Source: Phallusia fumigata (Eukaryota > Chordata > Ascidiacea > Phlebobranchia > Ascidiidae). From it: a stretch of 34,223 bases of DNA. The position numbers and the translations under genes were made by a program. The notes beneath the pieces were generated by a model. That model was given only the letters and a program-made list of their open reading frames with translations. It was not told the DNA's origin and searched no databases. Each line of letters begins with the position of its first letter. Positions within the stretch are counted from its first letter, which is position 1. The stretch lies in contig QXVZ01017929.1 in NCBI GenBank assembly GCA_008931825.1, positions 1 through 34,223 on the forward strand, given 5' to 3'. Of the stretch, positions 13,301 to 25,300 are shown in pieces.

Positions 13301-16300
13301 GGTTTGTGTGGTGGTTATAATGTCCTTTTTAGCCATTGGGTTTTTTTCGGCGTCATTTTTTTGTGGTCTCATATTTGAAACGCTGTTCCTCAAATCCTTT
13401 GTATCCCTTTTTGACATACGTGCGAATTTTAATTTTTTGACGCTGACGTCACCTATTTGGCAGACGTCATCAGTTTTTGTGACGTCACCTCCCCTTGCAC
13501 GTTCAAACTTTTTATCCTTTCGAAACTTGGGCGTGTTTGGAGAAACTAAAGAACCTTGCTTAGAAATCCTCGCTTCATGGCGCCGTCTAGCGGAACCTCG
13601 TTTTGACTTAGTTTGGCCGTTCGGTGTCGCTGTCTTGATCGCTTCAAGTTGCGACTTTTCCGTGTTTCTGTACACAGACCTTGCCTTGTCGAGCTTCGAA
13701 GCGGCAGAATCCATCGATGACGTAGACGATGACGTCATTAGCGCTTGCAGGAGCCTCATTTTCGATTTCTTTTCTGGTTTCCTTGGCTTTTTTGTCTGTT
13801 TCTTTTTAGGTTTCGATTGCTTGAAACGCGTCACACTGAAGTTACTGAAAAAGTTGAACGAAGCTCGACTGAAACTCCGTCCAGTCGACGTTTGACTCTC
13901 CGCTGGTGTTTGTTTATTTTTCACTTTGCTTTTGAAGGCAACATCTTCAAGGCCAGGTTTCTTCGTAACCAAACCAGGCTTTTTGCTATTTGTAAGGCCC
14001 GTAGATTTAGTTTCCGCTGCTGCACCTAGGTTGCTTAGTTCGTCGTCCTGTTTAACCACTTGACCTTGCGCTTCGTTATGTATCAGATCCGTAGATTTAA
14101 CGTCCACTTCTGCTGCAGTAGAGCCGCTCACAAAATCGCTAAATTCTCCACCATCATCACCAGGTTCCCCATCACCAACATTTTTCTTCCTTTTTACATC
14201 AGTACAATTTTGTTTTAACATGTTTTTCTTGATCATTGCAACTCTCTGTTCCGCAAAACTCTCTGCATTAGAACCAGGTTGAACTGAAATACTTGGTGGA
14301 TTTTGAGTGGACACAACAGTTTCTTCATAAGCGACGGAACTGGATTTAATAAGAAACTCAGACTTATGACTTTGATCGGTAAAACAAGCGCGGCTTATTG
14401 ATTTTCCGTCGGTTTCTTCTTTTATACCGAACAGTCGCGTTGCTGGACTTTGTTGAGCCAAAAAATGAGCTCTAGTATTTTTATAGTCAACATCAACCAC
14501 AGGTTTGGCGACGAAGCAGGTTGCAAATTTGTATGGTTGATTCTCCACACTCATTCTATGCGAATTACAACTTTGCGATTTCAGATTTAAATTTTCTTTT
14601 TGACCATACTGATGTTCAGATATTGGCAAGTTCTCAAAAAATCTTTCCATATTAATTGTTTCATTATGTGCATGATTCGACGAATTTCCTTTTACCATCC
14701 TGCAGCTTGTAAATTTGGGACTCGAAGTTGCAAATTTCGGCGAAAAAGACATAAATTCCTCACTGCCACAGCGTGACAAGCTTCCAAGATCAATTTTTAG
14801 GTTATCCTCGCTATTTTCATCCATACCACCTTCTTCGGCATTGTTCGGTAACCTTCGGAAATCTTCGCTTAACTTCGGACTTCTTCGTCGAATTTCGGAA
14901 ACGCTCGGTTTCTTGTGCTTGATGACCTCGCAGGCGCGGCATTTCGACGAATCAGAGAACAGCAAAGTGACCCCACGTTGACCTCTAGGAATGTATTGGT
15001 TCCAAAGCGGTTTTTCAGCCACAGAATAACTTGCAAGACGGGGACATGAACGTTTTAATTCCTCGACTGAATATAAACCTCTGTGGGGCATTGTGCTTTG
15101 CAGAGAAACAACACTCTGGCTTTGAAACCTCTGAAAGTTTTTAGAGTTTTCAAAGAAGAAACATCCAACCAATGTAAAACAGTCAATTGAATGACCCTGG
15201 ATAAATTGCTCAACAGAATTTGCTCAACAAACGAAACTGCGACCCCGTCCTAAAGAGTCCACAAATGGGAATCCCAAAAACTGTGTGAATTCCAAACCTC
15301 TGGTGTAAAAATACAAAAAACTACAAAATCTGAATCGTTCAATAAACGTTTTCACCCAAACCTGCCAATTATGAAAGCAAGTAAAAATGACACGAAGAAC
15401 CTAAACCTACTTAACTCCTTGTCAAGCAAATCTCTGGGTTTCCGACCGACAACCAACAGTCACAACATCAACTCCCCCATTCGTATGCATTCGAGGTTTT
15501 ATAGACCAGCAGTTTCCATGGCAACCGGGGACGTACGCACGTCTCATCCTCAAAGCAAACATCCTAATCAAGGTTTAAGTGGATGAGAGGGGCCGGGGGT
15601 CACAATTGGAATTGTTCCGAAACGCGTTAACGCGCAGAACACCGAGCGTGGGAAAATGTAGAATCGCGGTAATTCGTCATAATTGATGATAGTGACGTAA
15701 TAATTGGACTGGTTAATTGTGATTGTGAGAGGTGGTTTATGTCGCAATAGGAGAGGTGTCATTTTTAAGTATTGTTAATTGTTTGTTAATCTAACAGATT
15801 AATGACAGTTTAACCATCACTTAAACTTTTAAACCTTTCGGCGCTAAAAACTATCCGGCAGGGTTTCTTTCGGTGGTTTGTTTTCCTGTCGAACCCCACC
15901 CTCTTTTCCTGCACGGGTGGTTAGATTCTAAGGCCCCCTTGACTGGTTCCACCAACGTCTCCCCCCCCAGCCGTGCTTCTCATAACTCACTCTCTTGTGA
16001 GCCCCGCCACACAACGCCTTGTAATGACGATGTAGCTGCAGCGCGTTCAACCTTGATGGGGGGGTTGTGCCCTCCATTATTTTCGCGCCTCATAACGTTT
16101 CAACGTTGCGCAACTGTTTCCGGCCTGGTGATTGATTTAGTGCCATTGTGTCGCTATTTTTACATTTGTACTTTTTATACCCCCTGCATTGAAATATATT
16201 TAATATAAATGCTTAGTACTCTGGCGTGTAAAAAGCTCGAGCCTGTTGGCTACTATTAGTGCGCTTGGTAACATTGTGTTAAAACCGATTCTAGTTCAAA

Positions 16301-19300
16301 AGGTTCGAAATATGTTAGTTCTTTGAAACGTAACCGCATAAAAACACCAACATTTTTACGCAAACACACAAAAAAACGGTCGACTCAATACGAGCATCAT
16401 GACCCATTTAGGTATTGTGCCTCCACATGAAGGGTAAAAAAATTGAAAACACAATTTTCCACTAACAACAGAAAAACTTATTTTGAAGTAAATTTTCAAG
16501 TCTTAGTAATCTCACCTCTTCTCCAATATTGCCTATCTTGCATTTTAACAACAAACTCAGGATGTCGAAATATTCCACACAGCAGATTAACAAATCAATT
16601 CCACCAAGCTTATTACCAAGTGAAGTTCATGTTAATGATGACACAAACCAAAAAGCAACACCACTCGAAACTTGAAAGGAGGCTTCAGACATATAATAGC
16701 GCTATGATATTAAAACTCCATTTGTATGTGTGAATAGAGTTTCCTAACGAGCTTCGTGCAGTCAACCATAGCGCTTGTTACGTGCACGACTTTGCACGCT
16801 TAAAGCGGATTTCCTAACGAGCTTCGTGCAGTCAACCATAGCGCTCGTTACATGCACGACTTTGCACGCCTCAAGCGAGTTTTTAAACGAGCTTCGTGCA
16901 GTCAACCATACCGCTTGTTACGTGCACAACTTTGCACGCATAAAGCGGGTTTCCTAACGAGCTTCGCGCGGTCAACCATAGCGCTTGTTACGTGCAGGAG
17001 CTTTAAAATGTTTTTAAACCAGCTTTACAGTCTAACCTGTTATGTAACTGGGCCACACGTATCTAAACCAAAACATTTAAAATCCTCGTAATGTATGAAA
17101 GGTGAACAACTTATTTCCTTACGTGGTAATCGTCCCCAAATGTATTTCTTGCAAAGCCAGGGACTGTCCGCTTCCCCGTCCACAGACTCCAGAAACACGG
17201 GCATGATGTCACACAGCTATTACGTCATCGGTGACGTCAGTGTCAATTTAGTTAACCTTTGTTGGTCAGAATTTAATTTTGTCTGAAGGGAATAAATGTT
17301 TCAAGCTTTGAACAACATTAAGCGACTATAAATACGATCTTTGTTTTTTGTTTCTGTAACTGAGTCTGTTTGCAGGGAACTGTTGGGTAGTAAATGACTA
17401 TGAACCTGCTATCTACAGAGCCGTATAACAACTTCGTTTTGTGAAGATCCAATTCGGGTACTAACAACTTTTTTTGAATAATTTCAATAAATTTTACCAA
17501 TTCTAAGCATGTTCTGCTAATGTAAACTTTTAAACTCGATTTCTGTCATGTTTTTGTCTTGCTTATCACAATATTTAAACCTTGTACTGTGCTTTAGAGT
17601 ACAATTTACAATTTACAAAGGTGCTACAACTTATTCCGTTTTATGTCAAAACTGTTAACAATCCATATTGTTACACTGCAAATCTTATGCAAGTGAAGTA
17701 AAAAGCTGACTGTCTGCCTTGCCAAGACTTCAGTCGCGGGTTCAAATCCCACCGCAAAACAGTTTTTTGTAGCCTAACATCTTGCTGTACGTAAACGCTT
17801 GAAAACCCTAACTCCACATCGGTTTTATATCTCGTGTAGCCATAACGTATTTGAACTTGTATAATGCTGCAAACTGTCATCTGATTGTTTCTTCCAATTC
17901 TAATCAGTAAAACACAACCAACATAATAAGAGTATTAACATCATGTTCCTGTTTGGGTCTATATTACAAATCCTAACAATAACAAACAGGAATTATGAAC
18001 TTGTTTTCTCAAAACTATTTTCTACTTGTTTTTTCGATCTGTTACCATCCAACACTAGCTGCAGAGAAGCGCTTTTCTTTTGCATTCCTACTAGACAACC
18101 TAACCAACCTGGAAACATGTCAGAAATACAACAGCAGTGAAGTTACACGCAGTGCACGCTTTCCAGCCGCTAAACAAACACGTATGAACGCGCAACAGTG
18201 CCGAGCCCCACTTCAATCTATTGTGTTTTGCGACACTCCAAATTTTAGATTCCAGATAGCGAAAGTTCCGCCACACAATAAGCTCGCGCGCCAATCTCAC
18301 ATTCGAGAATAATGTATGTCTTACGTCACAATTCAGGCGCTGTGACGTCACAATGGATTGCGAGAAAGGGGTGTTTTTTTAGTGGAATACGATTTTCTAT
18401 GAAGTTTCAGTTCTATTGAAGTTTGTTAAAATCACAGTTAAAAGTGAGAGAAAATGAAACTCTTTGGTTTGCATTAAAACTTTGGGGGGTCCGTGATGTT
18501 AACGATTGCGCAGTGGCAAGTGCAACCGCCCTGCATTCGTAAGGTTGGTGGTTCTAATCTAAACTCCGCTCTAAGATCACCCAGTGGTGAGTGTAACCGC
18601 CTTGTATTCGTAAGGTTGGTGGTTCTAATCCCAGTTTAGCCTCTAAGATCACCCAGTGGTTAGTGCAACCGCCTTGTATTCGTAAGCTTGGTGGTTTTAA
18701 TCCCAGCTCGGCCTCTAAGATCACCCAGGGGTTAGTGCAACCGCCTTGCATTCGTAAGCTTGGTGGTTTTAATCCCAGCTCGGCCTCTAACATCACCCAG
18801 TGGTTAGTGCAATCGCCTTTCACTCTTATACTTTCAGCAACAAGCTGATCACTAACTCAGCAGCACCATCTAGCGGCGGCCAAAAATGCCATCTGATCTA
18901 ATCGTTTTACTTGACAAACCAAATTGAATTTCAAATGCTCTGCAAGTGACGTGTATGACGTAACAAACGTCATTTGTTAAATGTCACAAATGGTCTTGTG
19001 ACGCACAAGGTAGTGTCGCTAATGCCTTGCACTTAAAAGTTTATGTACATAGCCGAGTTTGGGTGCACTATGACGCGACCACTTCCAAGCCACACATCAA
19101 TGGTGAACTGACAGAGGTATCACACACAAAGTCAACAGAGTTAAGAGCACTAAAACATCTTCTTTGACGCCTTTAGGCGACGTTGCGGTGCCAAGAATGT
19201 TTGAAATCCGTATCCTGTTTCGGACATCGGCGTTTTTCATCTTACAACAACATCAGTGGAAATGCGATGGACAGTTGCTAGGGCAATCAAAATGAGACAA

Positions 19301-22300
19301 GCTCACTCTTAGAAAATCTATTCAAGTTTGACCTCAAAGTAAATATCTCTGATACTTGTTTGTAGACATTATAACCATGCTCGATTTACAGAAAGGCGTA
19401 CAGTTTTCCATGTTTGCTCAAAGCCGACACCAGTAATGAAAACAGATTGCAGAACCCAACATGTCTCCAACAACACTTCTTTCTTAAGATTAAAAGATAG
19501 TGTGCCCACAACAAAATATGAAACTTTTGACATTTAAAAGGGATGAAAAATACAATTCCAACCAGGATTTCGGCACCCAATGTCGTAATTTACTTTCTAG
19601 CAAAACACACTTTTACAAATCCGACAAATTGCCGTGAACATATCAGGAGAAATTCCTAAGAGACATAATAAGGCCACAATAATACATTAAAATTATAAAA
19701 CGACTGAAATATTTCACACAATTCAAATTTCGAACCAGTAGTTTAATACAGTATTGCCATAGAAATTTTACAGTCAATATCACAACCCCGGGCCCCAAAA
19801 AGAAAAATCATCAACATTTATGATCAAAGCAGTGAATCATGTGCAAGTCTTGGATCTGCCGTAAAGCAAATGAGACTAATACTGTGCACACATGTAATGC
19901 TGGTGGTGTGACAACAAATTAACGTCAAGAATTTTCCATTTAGCAAGGCTTGGGTTAGAAATATCTAGCCTGCGTTGGGATTCGAACCCACGACATGAGA
20001 ATATCCGGGGCTTGCGATCTACCAACAGACATACGCAGGTAAGCCCGCCCAAATTTGAATCACTGATCACTGAGACCGCTGCATGCTGCACATATCAGCT
20101 TCTAGTAAGGGGATCGCATGTATTATCCAACTTACTACGGATTATATCCTTCCACATTTTCATTTCTAACACCACGCCTATTGTAAATCACAATACGCCA
20201 GGCCTGCAAGAGGCGTTATACCGAATCATAGTCGGCCTTCCAATCATTTCCATATAGCTTGGCGTAGGCTAGAAAAATTCCAGCCTGCGGTGGTGTTCGA
20301 ACCTACGGTCTCAGTCTTTCCAAGGCCAACTGAGCTGGCAGGCTCGATGGTGGTGCTAACCAAAAATCAAACTATCAAGATGACATACCTTTTATGGAGC
20401 CGACCTTTCCGCCACTTGCTTGAATTTGTGGTTTTACTTTTCGTCGCTTCACAATCGCAGCCTTGCGTTTTATTGTCCCAAGATGTTGTGCTTTTGGCAA
20501 ATCAGCCACGTTTACAAACAGACTAGCAGCTAAATCGGCCATTTTTACTCGTCAAATCGGTTAGCAACAACCAAGCGAACTCAGAAAACTGTTTCAGTTC
20601 GTCAAACACTACATGCTTATACTGCTGGTTGATCTGAGAATGCAAAATTGACAACGAAAACGTTAAATAGTGCGATAAAAGTCCTTTAATAGAGATTGAT
20701 TCGCCAGTTATGCTATTCTAACATTTGGAGCAGTATAAGGACAGTGTCAAATCGAAATACAGTTTTCCAATTCTACCCTTTCCACCTTTTCAAGCCTCAT
20801 ATCTATACAAAGCAAACAAGAAAATGGGGCCTTGAAGTTTCAAAAACTTGCTTTAAAATGCTTCAAAGAGGCACAAAATAAACTTATGTTACACTGATCG
20901 AGTCCCAACAAAAGAAAAACAGGTTCTAACCAGGACAAGTTCCTATACAGCAATTACGGACAATTGGACGGTCGAATTCACAGTTCAGTACACATGAGAT
21001 CCCCGCTATTAAGCTGGAATATAAATATTTAATGTGTGGTCAATCCGCTAGGCTTATTCTGTCTGAACATAGGCAGTAATTAGGGGCTTGGCAATGCTTG
21101 GGATGTCACCAACAAAGCTTGGAAACTGAACGATTTAATGACAGGCCGAAATGACGTCATACATAATTAGGTCATGTATGTTTGTTGACGTGTCCAAGAC
21201 AACCATGTTAAGAATTGATATAAGTCCAAGTTTTATGACATGACAAAATTTTGTGTTTAGGAACATTTGAATACCAGAGGTACGTTTTAAAGTGATTTCT
21301 GTTAATGCTGAAAACACTTAAAATATCTAAAGGTGTTTCTTGTAGGCCACTGGAGAAACACATCAAATTATAACCTCACAAAATTTTGTCACTCAGCCGA
21401 TGCCATCATACACCTACAGCTCACAATATAACATTAGCTATACATTTCATACATTTTCGAACAGGAAAGCAACAAAAACAGAATGCTGCAAGGTTGTAGT
21501 ATGTTGCCAAGATGATAGAGGCCTAAAATGTCTTTCCAAGCCTGGTTTGGGGAAATTAGGCACTAAAACGCCCCAAAGACAAATAATTGAAACCTTCTGT
21601 TTTCTGTCAACAAGTCGAAAACAACACTTATAATACAAAAACTGGCTGTCCAGTTATAAACATAGATCAAAAACTAAAGCAAAAACGTATGAAAACGCTA
21701 TGAACCAGTTCTGTGTATTAAGGCGTATCCAAGACAAATCGATCTGTTGTACACAAGGAATTACCAGCCTACTTCAAGCAATGGTTCATCTATTTACACA
21801 AACCATTCACTCGCACTGATGCAAAGACAATTGGAAGGATGTGGAGAATTGCACGGACCACAGTGAGAACAGCTAGGCTGGTTAATGATTGAACTTAACG
21901 AAAGCTTTTTGTCGACAAGGTGAAAGTGGGATTGTAAATAAACTCGTTAAAACGTCTTTCACATCTCTTTGAACTTTGACAAGACGGTTGACTGCACGAA
22001 GCTCGTTGGGAACCCGCTTTAAGCGTGCAAAGTTGTACATGTTACAAGCGCTATGGTTGACTGCACGAAGCTCGTTAGGAAACCCGCTTTAAGCGTACAA
22101 AGTTGTACATGTAACAAGCGCTATGGTTGACTGCACGAAGCTCGTCAGGAAACCCGCTTTCAGCGTGCAAAGTCGTGAACGTAACAAGCGCTATGGTTGA
22201 CTGCACAAAGCTTGTTAGGAAACCCGCTTTAAGCGTGCAAAGTCGTGCATGTAACAAGCGCTATGGTTAACTGCACGAAGCTTGTTAGAAAACCCGCTAT

Positions 22301-25300
22301 AAAGGTGCAAAGACGTGCATGTAACAAGCGTCATGGCTGACTGCACGAAGTTTGTTAACAGAATTAGAAAGTCAAATGCTTACACAAACACGCCGTGTGG
22401 GATTTGAACCACGAACCTTAAAATGAGGCCGAAAACCAACTGGACAATTAATTCAAAATACGAAAGTGAAACACAAGTGCCAGGAAAAGTATAGGTTCCA
22501 CGAACAAATCGGCAAAATTTCCTCGTCGCGAGATGTCGCAGGTGAGTATGGTCGTGTTTACGTTGCTAGGCGACGACGCAAGCAAGCGTCACAGTTGAAT
22601 GGAGTAGGAAACAGGGAATTAGGGAAGATAAGTTTTTTCGTTTTGGGAAACCAAATAAAAGAAAGGGAATAGATAAAAAACTGAGTTAGGGACCGAATAA
22701 CATTTGTTGCAGAATCTGGCCCTTTTGTAGAGAAAAAAATATAACGGATTGTAAAAAAAAATTAACCGTTGTTTTTTTGTCAGAATAGCAATATAAACTG
22801 TTGGATGTGCACTCTTACATATGTCAGTTGGGTTTTTTAAGTTTTCTTCCAAAAAAAGAAAAAGTCAACAAAATACCCAAAAAACAATGTGGACTCATTA
22901 TGAGCATAACGCATTCCCCCCCCCCTCCGCCCACCGAGGATAAAAATAAAACAATAAAAACAACATTACAAAAAAATTTAAAAATCCGCGATTACGTAAA
23001 ACCGGAACACGAGGTCGTACGTAACAATCGCCCATTCACAACAGCGCGTCGCTATGGTAACGAGGCAGGGAGCTTGTTGGACGCGGTGTGAGTGAAGTGG
23101 CCTCTCTATGGTGTCGAGTGGGGACATTATGACGAACGGGAAAACTACGATACAATCTGGAAAGGGATTAACGATGAGATCAGGGGAAACAACATGGCGG
23201 CCACAACGGTGGAAGAACTTCGTGTCGTAAGATGTGTTACTTTGTCTCAGAATTAATGAGCGATGGGGGCGCTGAGGGAAAATTAGCTGTTAAAACGAAA
23301 TACAACGACATGGCAAAAGTTTGTCGTATTTTTCTTTAAACTACCAATCCAAGAAATTTGGTCAAATGTTTCTAAAATATTGGCTTTTTTTCTACTTGCA
23401 TGCTGATCAGCAGGCGAGTTTTAGTTTAACTTCTGACAAAATAATTTATTTGTTTCGATTTTTGTCTATTAAAGACGTTTTCATTCACCTAAAAAACGCC
23501 TAAAAAACGACAACATTGAATACAAACACATGGAGCGACAAGGTAAAAAAAAATGTGTCTGATAAGATAAATAAACAGGGAAGTCTTTAATGAGGTGGCC
23601 GAGTGGTTAAAGCGATGGACTGCTAATCCATTGTGCTATGCACTTGTGGGTTCGAATCCCATCCTCGTCGCTTGGGGATGTAGCTCAGTGGTAGAGCGCA
23701 CGCTTCGCATGTGTGAGGCCCCGGGTTCGATCCCCGGCATCTCGACCAAATCAAATTGACGACCACTCCACTAAAAAACTCAGGGATGGTATTTGAACCA
23801 GTAACCTCACATACACTCCGAAAACACGTATTTATGTTCGTTAACGCTGAATTTCTATCGCAGAAATGTTCAAGACATTATAGCGTGGTCAGCTGATGAC
23901 GTCACTGCTTTATGTATTTGCGTTCAGTAGGCCAACAGTTACAATTTGTAAAATTTGGTTTACACATACTCTAACGATAAAAATAGAAGAGGTCGCTCAA
24001 CTTGTTCTTAACAATGCATTGAAAAATGATGATCGTAGATTACTTGGCGTGGCATTAAGAATAGCTTCGCTCGTCCCTTTCGCTTGGGTTGCCGATTTGC
24101 ATTAGACCAACACGTTTAACTCAAAACCGATGTACGTTGTGACCATGCGCAACCAAAGCTGAATTTGAACCCATAACCATTAGACTTCTATCGCAAAAAA
24201 GAGGAGGTATAGCGTCACGAGCACAGGTGCCAAAGGTTCCAAGATTTATTTTTCAGCAGTGAATCTCAAACCCATGTCTGGAAATCGGACAATTTGATTA
24301 AGCAAAACTGCCACCAAGGAAGGATTTGAACCCGGTACCTTTGGACTAAGTCTCGAAACCCCGCAAACAAAAGCAACATAAACTTCACAAAAAGTTCATT
24401 TTGAGGTAATAACCACCTTTTAAACACAGGCAAAGGTCAATTTGTAAGATCTGCACACGCGATGTGGTCGCCATGGCAACCAGGCGCCGAGCAAAATCAA
24501 CAGTTGGCGATTCGGGCGACACAATGTACACAGAGGTTTGTAGGACGTGTTATCGGCTGGTAAAGAAAACAAGGCGTTTTTGGTTGTGTGACAATTTCAA
24601 CAAATGTACACGCCCGCTACTACACTCTGTCCAAGTGTTTGTGACAAAGCAATACATGTGAGTCACAACGATGTAAAGACGGGGTTTGTTTGTGAGGGAA
24701 TTGTTCAAATTTTGCAACAAAATCAAAAACGAAAATCACAATTTTAGATTATCACAGTTTGGCACAAATCAGACTGATTATGTCAAAAGACCATGTGGAA
24801 TTTAGCGTTGCAAGTATATTTTCTTACCTATGCTTAAATACAAAGGATTAAGGCACTTACATAAACCTGATCATGGGTGAATTGATGCTTTAAATGTTAA
24901 ATTGCCTTAAAACAGGCGAAAATAAATTGGAACGGGAATATTCAAATGTTGGGGCATATTTCATCATCATAAGATACCCCTTTTGTTCACCATAACCTGA
25001 ATGGATAAGTTGTTTCTGAAATTTCCACAAAACTCGGAAACCAACAAGACCCACAGTAATTTTGCAATAAAAGTTCAGAGAACCGATAATTAATGACGAC
25101 GAAAAAACCTATGTTTTGCTTAACAATGATGTCGCATATTCTAAATTCAAAAACCTGCTGTTTGTTGATTTCCTCATGAAAAAAACTACAAGCAAATTTC
25201 TAACAATGCAAATGCAAAAAGAATCTATCAGTGGTAAACTGATGTATAATTACAGCCAAGAACATGTTTTTAAACATAATAATTTGTGTGGTTTGTACGA

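Larger units (their letters stand above)
17205..20388. other. Non-coding region with SINE relics and tRNA-like array
   Basis: No supported exon. Contains a B-box relic near 17725-17760 (GGGTTCAAATCCCACCGC), the 72-bp tRNA-like array at 18505-18822, and SINE copies at 19963-20155 and 20165-20335. Confidence 0.4.

Noticed and set aside
13230-13895. 221-codon plus-strand ORF
   Set aside because: Lies wholly antisense to the 707-codon minus-strand exon and has Phe/Leu/Ser-rich composition typical of a shadow of Lys/Glu/Arg-rich coding sequence.
15873-16208. 111-codon plus-strand ORF with Pro/Ser/Cys-rich product
   Set aside because: Sits in a GC-richer non-coding block, has no domain and no splice context.
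18554-18848. Repeated-peptide ORFs over the 72-bp array
   Set aside because: 72 bp is 24 codons, so any stop-free unit yields a repeated peptide; the DNA itself is tRNA-like.
22532-22545. ATG TCG CAG followed by GTGAGT on the plus strand
   Set aside because: Three codons before a donor-like site; no supporting downstream exon.
23194-23226. Plus-strand ATG segment reading [11 protein letters not shown] before GTAAGA
   Set aside because: Good Kozak-like context and donor, but only 11 codons and no following plus-strand exon could be found.
24464-24661. Plus-strand 65-codon ORF starting [11 protein letters not shown]
   Set aside because: The first 20 codons look coding-like, but the donor is weak and no partner exon or family match is visible.
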